A stretch of DNA of 19,993 nucleotides from Hyphomicrobiales bacterium (GCA_015494375.1 WGBL01000106.1:1-19993), one strand, 5' to 3'; shown: positions 7,693 through 15,084, counted from the stretch's first letter. Notes: generated by a model not told the origin, from the sequence alone. Program-made: numbers and translations.

Positions 7693-7706
7693 ATGAGCAG
7701 GCTCAT
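7693..7706. promoter_or_regulatory. Perfect 14-bp palindrome upstream of ppk1 (candidate operator)
   Basis: ATGAGC-AG-GCTCAT is a perfect inverted repeat in an AT-rich island (about 7650-7720) in the 204-base hdaA-ppk1 gap, the only AT-rich stretch around. It lies about 130 bases before the predicted ppk1 start. A weaker CGAAA...TTTCG inverted repeat (7674-7687) sits just upstream. It does not resemble a PhoB box. The regulator is unknown. Confidence 0.35.
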
Positions 7707-7832
7707 TTGTGTTGGAATTGTTCAAGACCGGTGGCGGAGACGGCCCGAGGGAAGCGAGCAAGCGGGCATCGAGGGTGGGTTGAGGGGATGAGTTGAGGAA
7801 ATGGGACGTGAGGACCTGAGTGGGTTGCGAGG

Positions 7833-10460
7833 GTGAGACGCGCAAGGGCTGAAAGAATAAGCACCAAAGGCAGGCGCGGCCTTGCGAGAACCGCTGCGTC
7901 TCGAGCCGCTGCCCACGAATCTGCGCGCGAGCGGGATCGGGACGGTGCCGACAAGGATGGCCATGCGGGGGCCGGTGCCGCGGGGGCTTCGCATCGCGCG
8001 CCCGAAGCAAAAGGGCAACAGGGAGCCCCGCAAAAGATGCAACAAGAGGCGCAACAGCGAGCGCCACAAGGAGCGCCCCGAAAAAAGCCGCCAAAAGCGC
8101 AACAGCAAGTACCACAAGGAGCGCCCGCACAAAGGCCGATCGCGGGCCCGGCCCGCTTTATCAATCGCGAGCTCTCATGGCTCGAGTTCAATTGGCGTGT
8201 GCTCGAGGAGGCGGGCAATCCGCGCCATCCGCTGCTCGAGCGGCTGCGGTTTCTCTCGATCTCGGCCTCGAACCTCGACGAGTTCTACATGGTGCGCGTG
8301 GCGGGCCTGCGCGGGCAAGTGGTGGCGGGGGTCGAAACACCGGGCCAGGACGGCCTGACGCCGGCCGAGCAGCTCGTGCGCATTAACGAGGCGGCAAGCC
8401 GCCTGTCTGAGGCCCAGCAGGCGGAGTGGGAGGCGCTGCGGCCCCTGCTGGCCCGCGCGGGCATCGAGGTCGTCGAGCCCGAAGACTTGAGCGAGAAGGA
8501 GCGCCAGTGGCTCGAGGTCGAGTTCGAGCGGCACATATTCCCGGTTCTGACCCCGATTGCGGTCGATCCGGCGCATCCCTTCCCCTTCATTCCCAATCAG
8601 GGCTCGGCGGTGGGGCTCGAGCTGGTGCCCACCGACGATGTCGAAGTCCATGGGGAAACTGCTGCTGAAGGCAGCGGCAGCGAGCCCATTGACGGCCAAT
8701 CCGGATCAGCTCAGCCACCGCGTGCGCCCATGCATGCGCTGGTGCCGGTGCCGAGCCAACTCGCGCGCTTTGTCCGCCTGCCCGCGTTTGGCAGCGAGGC
8801 GGGCGCTGGCGCCCGCCAAGGCCGCGAAGACCGCGAGGACCGCCAGGACCGCCGAGACGAGGACCCGGCCACACCCAGAGGCGGCCGCATCCGTTTCATC
8901 CGCATTGAGCGGCTCATTGCCATGTTCGTGCCGCGGCTCTTTCATGGCTACCGGGCGGCAAGTGTCGGCGCCTTTCGGGTTTTGCGTGACAGCGACATCG
9001 AGATCGAGGAGGAGGCCGAGGACCTTGTGCGGCTCTTTGAGACCGCGCTCAAGCGGCGCCGGCGCGGCTCGGTCATCCGCCTCGAGCTCGATCCCGCAAT
9101 GCCCGAGGATTTGCGCACATTCGTTTGCGACGAGCTCGAGGTGGGCCCCGGCGAGGTGGAAATACAGGACGGGCTGCTGGGGCTTGCCGACACCCGCGAG
9201 CTCATCGCGAGTGACCGCAAGGACCTCCAGTTTCCGCCCTTCAACATCCGCTTTCCCGAGCGCATTCGCGAGTTCGACGGCGACTGCTTCGCCGCCATCC
9301 GCCACAAGGACATCGTCGTCCATCACCCTTACGAATCGTTCGACGTGGTCTTGCAGTTCCTGCGCCAGGCGGTGGCCGATCCCGATGTGCTGGCGATCAA
9401 GTGGACGTTCTATCGCACCAGCAAGAACTCGCCCATCGTCGCCGCACTCAAGGAGGCGGCCGAGGCGGGCAAATCGGTGACCGTGCTGATCGAGCTCAAG
9501 GCGCGCTTTGATGAGGCGGCCAATATCCGCTGGGCGCGCGACCTCGAGAATGCCGGCGCCCATGTCGTCTTCGGCTTCATCAAGCTCAAGACCCACGCCA
9601 AGATCGCCCAGATCGTCCGCCGCGAGGGCAACGAGCTCGTCACCTACTGCCATATCGGCACCGGCAATTATCATCCGGTGACGGCGCGGATTTATACCGA
9701 CCTCTCGTTTTTCACCGCCGATCCCGAGGTGGGACGCGATCTCGCGGCGGTCTTCAATTTCGTCACCGGCAACACCCGTCCGCGTGTGCTCGGGCCCATC
9801 TCCGTCTCGCCGGGCGGCATCAAGGCACGCATCCTCGACGACATCGCCCGCGAGCTGGCCAACGCGCGCGCCGGGCGGCCGGCGGGCATCTGGATGAAGA
9901 TGAATGCGCTTGTTGATGCCGACATCATCGATGCGCTCTATGGGGCGAGCGACGCGGGCGTGCCCATCGACCTCGTGGTGCGCGGGATCTGCTGTTTGCG
10001 GCCGGGCGTGCCCGGGCTTTCCGAGAATATCCGCGTCAAAAGCATTGTCGGCCGTTTCCTCGAGCACAGCCGCATCTACTGCTTTGCCAACGGCCGGGCG
10101 CTGCCCTCCGATAGCGCCCGCGTCTACATCTCCTCGGCGGACATGATGCCGCGCAATCTCGAGCGCCGGGTCGAGGTCATGGTCGAGATCCGCAACCCGA
10201 CGGTCCATCAGCAGATTCTCGAGCAGATCATGCTTGCCAATCTTGCCGACAACCAGCAGAGCTGGCAGGCGCTCGGGGATGGCAGCTGGCAGCGCATCCA
10301 CCCCGGCCCCGGCGAGCGGCCGTTCAATGCCCATGAGTATTTCATGAACAATCCAAGCCTTTCGGGGCGCGGCGGCTCGCTGAAGGAGAGTTTTCCGCCA
10401 CGAATCGTCGTCCCGCCGACGGCCGAGGAAACGAGCAGCGACTGCGATGGCGGAACCTGA
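7833..10460 (+). CDS. ppk1: Polyphosphate kinase 1
   Basis: Reversibly transfers the gamma-phosphate of ATP onto polyphosphate. The core begins near residue 106 with RFINRELSWLEFNWRVLEEA, then LRFLSISASNLDEFYMVRVA, VLTPIAVDPAHPFPFIPNQG and the catalytic half. In FGFIKLKTHAKIAQIV, His588 matches the phosphorylated histidine of E. coli PPK (His435). In GRFLEHSRIYCF, His745 matches E. coli His592. The 875-residue frame starts at GTG 7833. It includes a Lys/Gln/Ala-rich extension of about 100 residues before the core; an ATG at 8037 would shorten this by 68 residues, so the start is uncertain. A charged low-complexity insert (GREDREDRQDRRDED, about 328-343), absent from typical PPK1, is encoded by 9-bp repeats. 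The gene overlaps ppx by 14 bases, so synthesis and hydrolysis of polyphosphate are co-expressed. Confidence 0.95.
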   Translation: MRRARAERISTKGRRGLARTAASRAAAHESARERDRDGADKDGHAGAGAAGASHRAPEAKGQQGAPQKMQQEAQQRAPQGAPRKKPPKAQQQVPQGAPAQRPIAGPARFINRELSWLEFNWRVLEEAGNPRHPLLERLRFLSISASNLDEFYMVRVAGLRGQVVAGVETPGQDGLTPAEQLVRINEAASRLSEAQQAEWEALRPLLARAGIEVVEPEDLSEKERQWLEVEFERHIFPVLTPIAVDPAHPFPFIPNQGSAVGLELVPTDDVEVHGETAAEGSGSEPIDGQSGSAQPPRAPMHALVPVPSQLARFVRLPAFGSEAGAGARQGREDREDRQDRRDEDPATPRGGRIRFIRIERLIAMFVPRLFHGYRAASVGAFRVLRDSDIEIEEEAEDLVRLFETALKRRRRGSVIRLELDPAMPEDLRTFVCDELEVGPGEVEIQDGLLGLADTRELIASDRKDLQFPPFNIRFPERIREFDGDCFAAIRHKDIVVHHPYESFDVVLQFLRQAVADPDVLAIKWTFYRTSKNSPIVAALKEAAEAGKSVTVLIELKARFDEAANIRWARDLENAGAHVVFGFIKLKTHAKIAQIVRREGNELVTYCHIGTGNYHPVTARIYTDLSFFTADPEVGRDLAAVFNFVTGNTRPRVLGPISVSPGGIKARILDDIARELANARAGRPAGIWMKMNALVDADIIDALYGASDAGVPIDLVVRGICCLRPGVPGLSENIRVKSIVGRFLEHSRIYCFANGRALPSDSARVYISSADMMPRNLERRVEVMVEIRNPTVHQQILEQIMLANLADNQQSWQALGDGSWQRIHPGPGERPFNAHEYFMNNPSLSGRGGSLKESFPPRIVVPPTAEETSSDCDGGT
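8829..8855. repeat. Three-unit 9-bp tandem repeat inside ppk1
   Basis: Units gaccgcgag, gaccgccag and gaccgccga follow one another, flanked by degenerate copies (ggccgcgaa before, gacgaggac after). They encode the RED/RQD-rich hydrophilic insert between two conserved PPK1 segments. Confidence 0.75.
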
Positions 10461-11994
10461 GCCCATAGCCGCCGCCGAGGCCGGCACCTCCGAGGCCGGC
10501 ACCTCGGAGCGGCCTGTCGCCGTGGTCGACATCGGCTCGAACTCGGTGCGGCTCATCGTCTATGAGGCGGCGCGCCGTGGAGCGGTGCCACTTTTCAACG
10601 AAAAGGTGCTGTGCGGGCTCGGCCGGCAGGTCGCGCGCAAGGGGCGGCTGGGCGAGAAGAGTGTCGCACGCGCGCTTGCGGCCCTCAAACGCTTTCGGGC
10701 CATTGCGGGGCGGCTCGACAGCCTGCCGCTCCATGTCGTTGCGACGGCCGCTGCCCGCGAGGCGGCGAACGGCGCCGCCTTCATCGCCCGCGCCGAAGAG
10801 ATTTGCGGCGCCCCCATTCGCGTTCTCAGTGGCGGCGAGGAGGCGGCGCTCGCGGCCACGGGTGTCATCGCGGGCATACCCGATGCCGATGGCCTCGCCG
10901 GCGACCTCGGCGGCGGCAGCCTCGAGCTTATCGACATCGCAGACGGCGATCTCAAGGAGAGCGCAACCCTCCCCCTTGGCGGATTGAGACTCATCGAGGC
11001 CTCGGGCGGGGACATCAAAGAGGCGCGGCAAATCGTCGATCAGGCGCTCGACCGCCTCCATTGGCTGGCGGCCGGGGCGGGGCGGGCCTTCTACCTCGTC
11101 GGCGGCACCTGGCGCGCTTTTGCCAAGGTGCACATGGCCTGGCGCGACTATCCCTTGCGGGTGCTCCATCAATATGCCATGGCGCCGAGCGAGGTGGCGG
11201 TGCTGGCGCACAACATCACCGAGCTGCCGCTCGAGTTCTTCTCGGGCGCGGGCCTCATCTCGAAGGCGCGCCAGGAAACGCTGCCGTTCGGCGCCCTTGT
11301 GCTCGAGCGACTTGTGCGCCGGCTCGAGCCGACCGTGGTGGTGGTCTCGGCTTTCGGTGTCCGCGAAGGGCTTCATTATGAGCTGTTGCCGGCCGCCGAG
11401 CGGGCGCGCGACCCGCTGCTGGCGGCTTGTGAGGACCTCGCGCGGCTCAGGGCCCGCTCGCCCGCGCATGCCCGCGAGCTCGTCCATTGGACCGATCAGA
11501 TCTTTGCGGGTGCGGGGCCCGACGAGAGCGAGGAGGAGCGGCGGCTGCGCCATGCCGCCTGCCTCATCTCGGATGTGGGCTGGCGCATGCATCCCGAATA
11601 CCGCGGGGTGCAGAGCGTCAACCTCATCGAGAAGTCGGGCTTTGCCGGGATCACGCATCCGGGCCGCGCCTATCTTTCGCTGGCCGTCTATTATCGCCAT
11701 GAGGGGCTCGGTGCGCGGGCCATGGAAAAGCGGCTCAAGGGGCTGGCGGGCGAGCGCCTCCTCAAGCGGGCGCGCATACTGGGGGCGGCCATCCGCACCG
11801 CGCACATGATCTCGATCGGCCAGCCCGGCATGATTGAGCGCGCAAAGCTCGAATACGCCGGCGACAGATTGCTCATGCGCCTCGATCGTCGTGCGGCGGA
11901 TTTTGACGGCGAGCGCCTGAGGCGCCGCTTTCGGGTGCTGGCGCGAGAGCTCGGCCGCGAGGGGCAGGTGGTGATCGAAGGCGCGGGCGGCTGA
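10447..11994 (+). CDS. ppx: Exopolyphosphatase (Ppx/GppA family)
   Basis: Removes terminal phosphates from polyphosphate; family members can also hydrolyse pppGpp. The 515-residue protein belongs to the actin-like ASKHA superfamily. Visible motifs are VVDIGSNSVRLIVYE (26-40), VVATAAAREA (97-106), VLSGGEEAALAA (126-137), and AGDLGGGSLELIDI (151-164), the second phosphate-binding loop. The C-terminal part (DQIFAGAGPDESEEERRLRH, then CLISDVGWRMHPEYRG) is the HD-like helical domain; this two-domain length fits long alphaproteobacterial Ppx. The ATG at 10447 lies 14 bases inside the ppk1 3' end. The N-terminus carries an EAGTSEAGTSE duplication from a 15-bp tandem repeat, upstream of the first conserved strand and so probably neutral. 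Confidence 0.93.
   Translation: MAEPEPIAAAEAGTSEAGTSERPVAVVDIGSNSVRLIVYEAARRGAVPLFNEKVLCGLGRQVARKGRLGEKSVARALAALKRFRAIAGRLDSLPLHVVATAAAREAANGAAFIARAEEICGAPIRVLSGGEEAALAATGVIAGIPDADGLAGDLGGGSLELIDIADGDLKESATLPLGGLRLIEASGGDIKEARQIVDQALDRLHWLAAGAGRAFYLVGGTWRAFAKVHMAWRDYPLRVLHQYAMAPSEVAVLAHNITELPLEFFSGAGLISKARQETLPFGALVLERLVRRLEPTVVVVSAFGVREGLHYELLPAAERARDPLLAACEDLARLRARSPAHARELVHWTDQIFAGAGPDESEEERRLRHAACLISDVGWRMHPEYRGVQSVNLIEKSGFAGITHPGRAYLSLAVYYRHEGLGARAMEKRLKGLAGERLLKRARILGAAIRTAHMISIGQPGMIERAKLEYAGDRLLMRLDRRAADFDGERLRRRFRVLARELGREGQVVIEGAGG
10477..10506. repeat. 15-bp tandem duplication at the ppx 5' end
   Basis: gaggccggcacctcc (10477-10491) and gaggccggcacctcg (10492-10506) differ only in the last base. 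They encode EAGTS twice in the disordered N-terminus of Ppx. Confidence 0.85.
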
Positions 11995-12084
11995 GCGGCG
12001 TCTGTGTGCTCCTGTTGGCTGTCTGCACGAGTTGGGCTCGGCGCGCCGTTGCCCCTCACCATCGGAATCCAGCCATCAAACATC

Positions 12085-13164
12085 TCAGAGATCATAAAGG
12101 GCCGCGCGCTCGGGGTCCTTGGCGGCAACGAGGCGCGCGAGATCGACAATCACCTTGGCCTGTTTCCAAGTGGCGTCGTCCTGCATTTTGCCGTCGATCA
12201 TGACGGCGCCCGTGCCGTCGGGCATCGCTTCGAGAATGCGCTTGGCGAGCGCCACCTCCTCGGGCTCGGGGCTGAAGACGTCCTTGGCAATGGCGATCTG
12301 GCTCGGGTGAAGCGTCCAGGCGCCGACACAGCCCTGCAAGAAGGCATTGCGGAATTGCGCCTCGCAGGCCTCGGGATCCGAGAAATCGCCAAAGGGACCG
12401 TAGAATGGTTTGATACCATGGCTGGCGCAGGCGTCGACCATGCGCGCGATGGTGTAGTGCCAGAGGTCCTGCTGGTAGGCGGGGCGCGCGGGGCGCTCTT
12501 GCCCGCCCGCCTCATCGCCTCCTTTGGGCGGATCGGCAAGCACACGATAGCCCGGATGGCCGCCGCCCACGCGCGTCGTCTTCATGGCCCGGCTGGCGGC
12601 GAGGTCGGCGGGCCCGAGGCTCAGCCCATGCATGCGCGGGCTTGCCCCTGCAATCGCCTCGACGTTGGCGACCCCTTCGGCCGTCTCGAGGATGGCATGA
12701 ATGAGGATCGGGCGACCGATGCCATGCTTAGCCTCGAGCTGGGCGAGGAGCTGGTCGAGGTAATGGATGTCCCAGGGCCCTGACACCTTGGGCAGCATGA
12801 TGACATCGAGCCTCTCGCCCGCGGCGGGGACGATCTCCAAGAGATCGTCGAGCGCCCAGGGGCTGTCGAGGCTGTTGATGCGGACCCAGAGCCCGGTGCC
12901 GGCCGCGGCGTAATCGTGGGCCTTGGCCATGGCGACGAAGCCCTTGCGGGCGGCCCCTTTGGCGTCCGAAGGAATGGCATCCTCGAGGTTGCCGAGCACG
13001 ACATCGACTTGGCCGATGATTTGGTCGAGCTTGGCCGTGATCTTCTCGATATGGGGCGGGATGAAGTGGATCATCCGCTCGAGCCGCACCGGCAGCTCGC
13101 GGAGTGGCTCCGGCGCGCCGATGGCGAGGGGCGCAAAGAAGCGGCGTGGTATTCGTTCTGGCAT
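12085..13164 (-). CDS. mcl: Malyl-CoA / beta-methylmalyl-CoA / citramalyl-CoA lyase family protein
   Basis: A CitE-like (HpcH/HpaI superfamily) lyase that cleaves or forms CoA esters with glyoxylate or pyruvate. From memory of the family, the protein resembles the trifunctional MCL of Chloroflexus aurantiacus (3-hydroxypropionate bi-cycle) more than CitE or Rhodobacter Mcl1. Shared stretches are PLAIGAPEP-RELPVR (12-27), GNLEDAIPSDAK (58-69), LDVIMLPKVSGPWDIHYLDQ, ASPRMHGLSLGPADLAASR (174-192) and DGKMQDDATWKQAKVIVDLA near the C-terminus. Expected active-site residues are R95 (WVRIN), E160 (ILETAEG) and D187 (GPADLA); the two acidic residues bind Mg2+ in this family. The ATG at 13164 gives 359 residues, close to MCL; longer frames from 13194 (ATG) or 13248 (TTG) add Lys/Arg-rich residues. 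An extra Gly/Glu-rich loop lies at about 213-227. Convergent with ppx; divergent from the flavin reductase. Physiological substrate is inferred, not shown. Confidence 0.85.
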   Translation of the reverse strand: MPERIPRRFFAPLAIGAPEPLRELPVRLERMIHFIPPHIEKITAKLDQIIGQVDVVLGNLEDAIPSDAKGAARKGFVAMAKAHDYAAAGTGLWVRINSLDSPWALDDLLEIVPAAGERLDVIMLPKVSGPWDIHYLDQLLAQLEAKHGIGRPILIHAILETAEGVANVEAIAGASPRMHGLSLGPADLAASRAMKTTRVGGGHPGYRVLADPPKGGDEAGGQERPARPAYQQDLWHYTIARMVDACASHGIKPFYGPFGDFSDPEACEAQFRNAFLQGCVGAWTLHPSQIAIAKDVFSPEPEEVALAKRILEAMPDGTGAVMIDGKMQDDATWKQAKVIVDLARLVAAKDPERAALYDL

Positions 13165-13362
13165 GGCCTTTTTGGGGCTCTTGGGCGCTCGCATTCGTTG
13201 GCTGGCGTTGCGCTGCGGCTGGCGTGCGGCGCGAGCGAGACAGTCCAATGACGCGACGTCGATGTCAACCGGGACTTGCCAAGTGGAGTCATTCCCCCTC
13301 TATTGCCGGCAAGAAGCTTTACGGGAAGGCAAGGCAAACCGATTTTGGGAAGCTCGCAAGTC

Positions 13363-14454
13363 ATGGGCATTCTAAAGGAGCTGGAAGAGCCGCCGCGCAA
13401 TCGCGACGGCAAGAACGAAGGGAAAGGCGAAACAAAGAGCGACGGGAAGGGCGAAGGCAAGGGCGAAAGGAGAGACGAGCCGCTCGACCTCGCCGAACTC
13501 CGCAAGGCGCTTGGTGCCTTTGTCACGGGGGTGACGGTGGTCACCACCCTCGATGAGGCGGGCACGCCGCGGGGGTTCACGGCCAACTCGTTCACCTCGG
13601 TCTCGCTTGAGCCGCCCCTCGTGCTTGTCTGCATTGCCAAGGCGTCCGGCAGCTATCCGGTGTTTGCCGGCGCGCGAGGGTTTGCGGTCAACATCCTGGC
13701 CGAGGACCAGCGCCACGTCTCCTCGACGTTCGCCTCGCGCACGGCCGATCGCTTCGCTGTTGTCAACTGGGCCCCCGGGCCTGCCGGCAATCCGGTATTC
13801 GAGGGGGCCGCCGCCTGGCTCGACTGCGAGATGCACGACACCCACGAGGCGGGCGACCATCTGCTCTTGATCGGGCGGATTGTGGGGTTCGAGAGCAGGC
13901 CTCTGCCGCCGCTCGGCTATTGCCGCGGGGCTTATATGACATTCAGCCTCGAGCAGCGCGCCGTCGCCCATGCCGACAGCCATACGCGCATCGGCGCCAT
14001 CCTCGAATGGGAGCGCAGCGTGCTGCTCCTCGGCGCAGAGGACGACGGGCCCCTTGCCCTGCCCGCCGCGCCGCGGATCGGCAGCACCGATGAGCCCGAA
14101 AGCCTGCTCGGCATGCTCACCGCGCTGGGCGTCGAGGCCCAGCTCGGTTTCCTCTTTGCCGTCTTCGAAAGCGAGCAGGGGCGGGCGCTCCATGTCTACT
14201 ATCGCGGCAGCGCGCGCCCCATGGGCCCTCTTGCCTCGCGCGCCCGCTTTTTCGCCTTTGCCGACATCCCCTGGCATCGCCTCGGCGACGAGCAGGTGCG
14301 AAAGATGCTGAGGCGCTATGTCAACGAGCGCCTCGAGGATCGTTTTGCGGGGGGATCGGGCCGACCAGGGCGATCGGGGCGATCAGGGCAATCTGGGCAC
14401 GCGGGACGATCAGGCGGATCGGCCCCACCGGGCCCCAAATCGGACACCCGTTAA
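13363..14454 (+). CDS. Flavin reductase-like protein with C-terminal Nudix-like domain
   Basis: Residues about 43-195 form a flavin reductase-like FMN-binding split barrel: RKALGAFVTGVTVVTT (47-62), GFTANSFTSVSLEPP (71-85), HEAGDHLLLIGRI (161-173) and YCRGAYMTF. Such proteins reduce FMN/FAD with NAD(P)H, often for a two-component monooxygenase. A second domain (about 205-330: ILEWERSVLLLG, LLGMLTALGVEAQLGFLFAV, YYRGSA, RFFAFADIPWHRL, VRKMLRRYVNERLEDRF) has the layout of a Nudix fold but no Nudix-box GX5EX7REUXEEXGU, so hydrolase activity is doubtful. The ATG at 13363 gives 363 residues; a TTG at 13276 would extend it. Low-complexity segments flank both ends: a Lys/Gly/Glu-rich run (16-38) and a Gly/Arg/Ser-rich tail (331-363) encoded by 9-bp repeats. 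No partner monooxygenase lies beside it; the P450 is 12 kb away. Confidence 0.82.
   Translation: MGILKELEEPPRNRDGKNEGKGETKSDGKGEGKGERRDEPLDLAELRKALGAFVTGVTVVTTLDEAGTPRGFTANSFTSVSLEPPLVLVCIAKASGSYPVFAGARGFAVNILAEDQRHVSSTFASRTADRFAVVNWAPGPAGNPVFEGAAAWLDCEMHDTHEAGDHLLLIGRIVGFESRPLPPLGYCRGAYMTFSLEQRAVAHADSHTRIGAILEWERSVLLLGAEDDGPLALPAAPRIGSTDEPESLLGMLTALGVEAQLGFLFAVFESEQGRALHVYYRGSARPMGPLASRARFFAFADIPWHRLGDEQVRKMLRRYVNERLEDRFAGGSGRPGRSGRSGQSGHAGRSGGSAPPGPKSDTR
14354..14398. repeat. Five-unit imperfect 9-bp tandem repeat at the flavin reductase 3' end
   Basis: Units gatcgggcc, gaccagggc, gatcggggc, gatcagggc and aatctgggc encode the GRPGRSGRSGQSG tail. Further degenerate copies run on towards 14420. 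Confidence 0.8.
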
Positions 14455-14487
14455 CCGATTGTTAATAACTTCTCCACACCTTCGGCG

Positions 14488-14516
14488 GTGGCGTCCCGGC
14501 GCTTGCAGGACGCCAC
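14488..14516 (+). promoter_or_regulatory. 9-bp perfect hairpin just before a strong Shine-Dalgarno
   Basis: Arms GTGGCGTCC (14488-14496) and GGACGCCAC (14508-14516) pair perfectly with an 11-base loop. The SD GGAGGTGA (14519-14526) follows at once. A shorter hairpin, CACC-ttcggc-GGTG (14477-14490), shares bases with the first arm, so the two are mutually exclusive. CTCCA at 14472-14476 is complementary to TGGAG (14518-14522) over the SD. This could be a translational switch for the downstream frame or simply a structured 3' end of the flavin reductase mRNA; no T-run follows. Confidence 0.4.
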
Positions 14517-14529
14517 ATGGAGGTGAGAT

Positions 14530-15000
14530 TTGACGAGAAAGACGCGACGCCTCCAAAACTTCCCGGGCTCCGCTTCCGGCGTCCCCAGTGCGCCCAAGGC
14601 GGCGCGGGAAGCCCGTCGCACCCCGGCTGCGGCCCGGGTGCCATCCATCCACGACAGCCGAAGCGGCCGGGAGTCGCACAGCGGCCAGGTGTCCGAGCGC
14701 GGTCACGTGCTCGCTAACGCCAGCCACGTGTCCGAGATCGGCCAGGAGCCCATGAGCCTCCCGCCGGCTTTTGCGAGCCGGCCCGAGGCGCTCGCTCTCC
14801 CGGCCCTGTTGTCGCGTTCGCTTCGGCCAACCCTTGAGAAGATGGAGCGACTTGATGCACAAGATGCACAAGCATTGGTCATTGTCAGGCCCGAAGCGGA
14901 GGCTGCCGAAAGGCTCCCGCGAGGGAGCGCTCGCGCGGCTCGATCTGCTCTTTGTGGATCATGTCCTCTGGCGCACCTGGCATCTCCATCCACCGAGTAG
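14530..15000 (+). CDS. Doubtful small ORF, unknown function
   Basis: A 156-codon frame starting with TTG (14530), 6 bases after GGAGG of an excellent SD (GGAGGTGA, 14519-14526). That SD is the only positive evidence. The predicted protein is Ala/Arg/Ser-rich, with no recognisable domain, signal peptide or membrane segment. An internal loosely repeated part (SGQVSERGHV, then ASHVSEIGQE) comes from a degenerate DNA repeat. The same SD could also serve no gene, since an ATG at 14517 in another frame overlaps it. I consider it more likely non-coding than coding. Confidence 0.2.
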   Translation: MTRKTRRLQNFPGSASGVPSAPKAAREARRTPAAARVPSIHDSRSGRESHSGQVSERGHVLANASHVSEIGQEPMSLPPAFASRPEALALPALLSRSLRPTLEKMERLDAQDAQALVIVRPEAEAAERLPRGSARAARSALCGSCPLAHLASPSTE

Positions 15001-15021
15001 CAACTGAGTGCCATCGCGTCG

Positions 15022-15050
15022 GCTCGGGCAATCAAGACCACGACCCGAGC
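15022..15050. ncRNA. Hairpin A of a possible structured RNA
   Basis: Arms GCTCGGG (15022-15028) and CCCGAGC (15044-15050) are perfectly complementary with a 15-base loop. It lies 8 bases before a second, stronger hairpin. There is no coding explanation. Function unknown; the ncRNA label is only a possibility. Confidence 0.25.
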
Positions 15051-15058
15051 AGGAGAGC

Positions 15059-15084
15059 GGGGCTGGTCGGCAGCGGCCAGCCCC
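15059..15084 (+). terminator. Strong GC-rich hairpin, possible terminator
   Basis: Arms GGGGCTGG (15059-15066) and CCAGCCCC (15077-15084) are perfect; counting a T-G wobble and two further pairs, the stem reaches 11 bp with a 4-base loop. Downstream bases are T/G-rich (ttgctgtgtgtcctgtttt) rather than a clean T-run. It could end a transcript from the upstream region or be part of a structured RNA. Confidence 0.35.

Noticed and set aside
7471..8130. Hydrophobic minus-strand frame that looks like a membrane protein (runs of Ala, Leu, Val)
   Set aside because: It is the antisense of the Lys/Gln/Ala-rich PPK1 extension; the hydrophobicity follows from the repeated codons on the other strand.
8706..10556. 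616-codon open frame on the minus strand opposite ppk1
   Set aside because: It is the antisense of a fully canonical PPK1. Long antisense frames are expected in high-GC DNA, and the product shows no domain.
13222..13275. TTGACA hexamer upstream of the lyase gene as a sigma-70 promoter
   Set aside because: The -35 match is good, but no acceptable -10 box is found at 16-18 bases, so it is not called.
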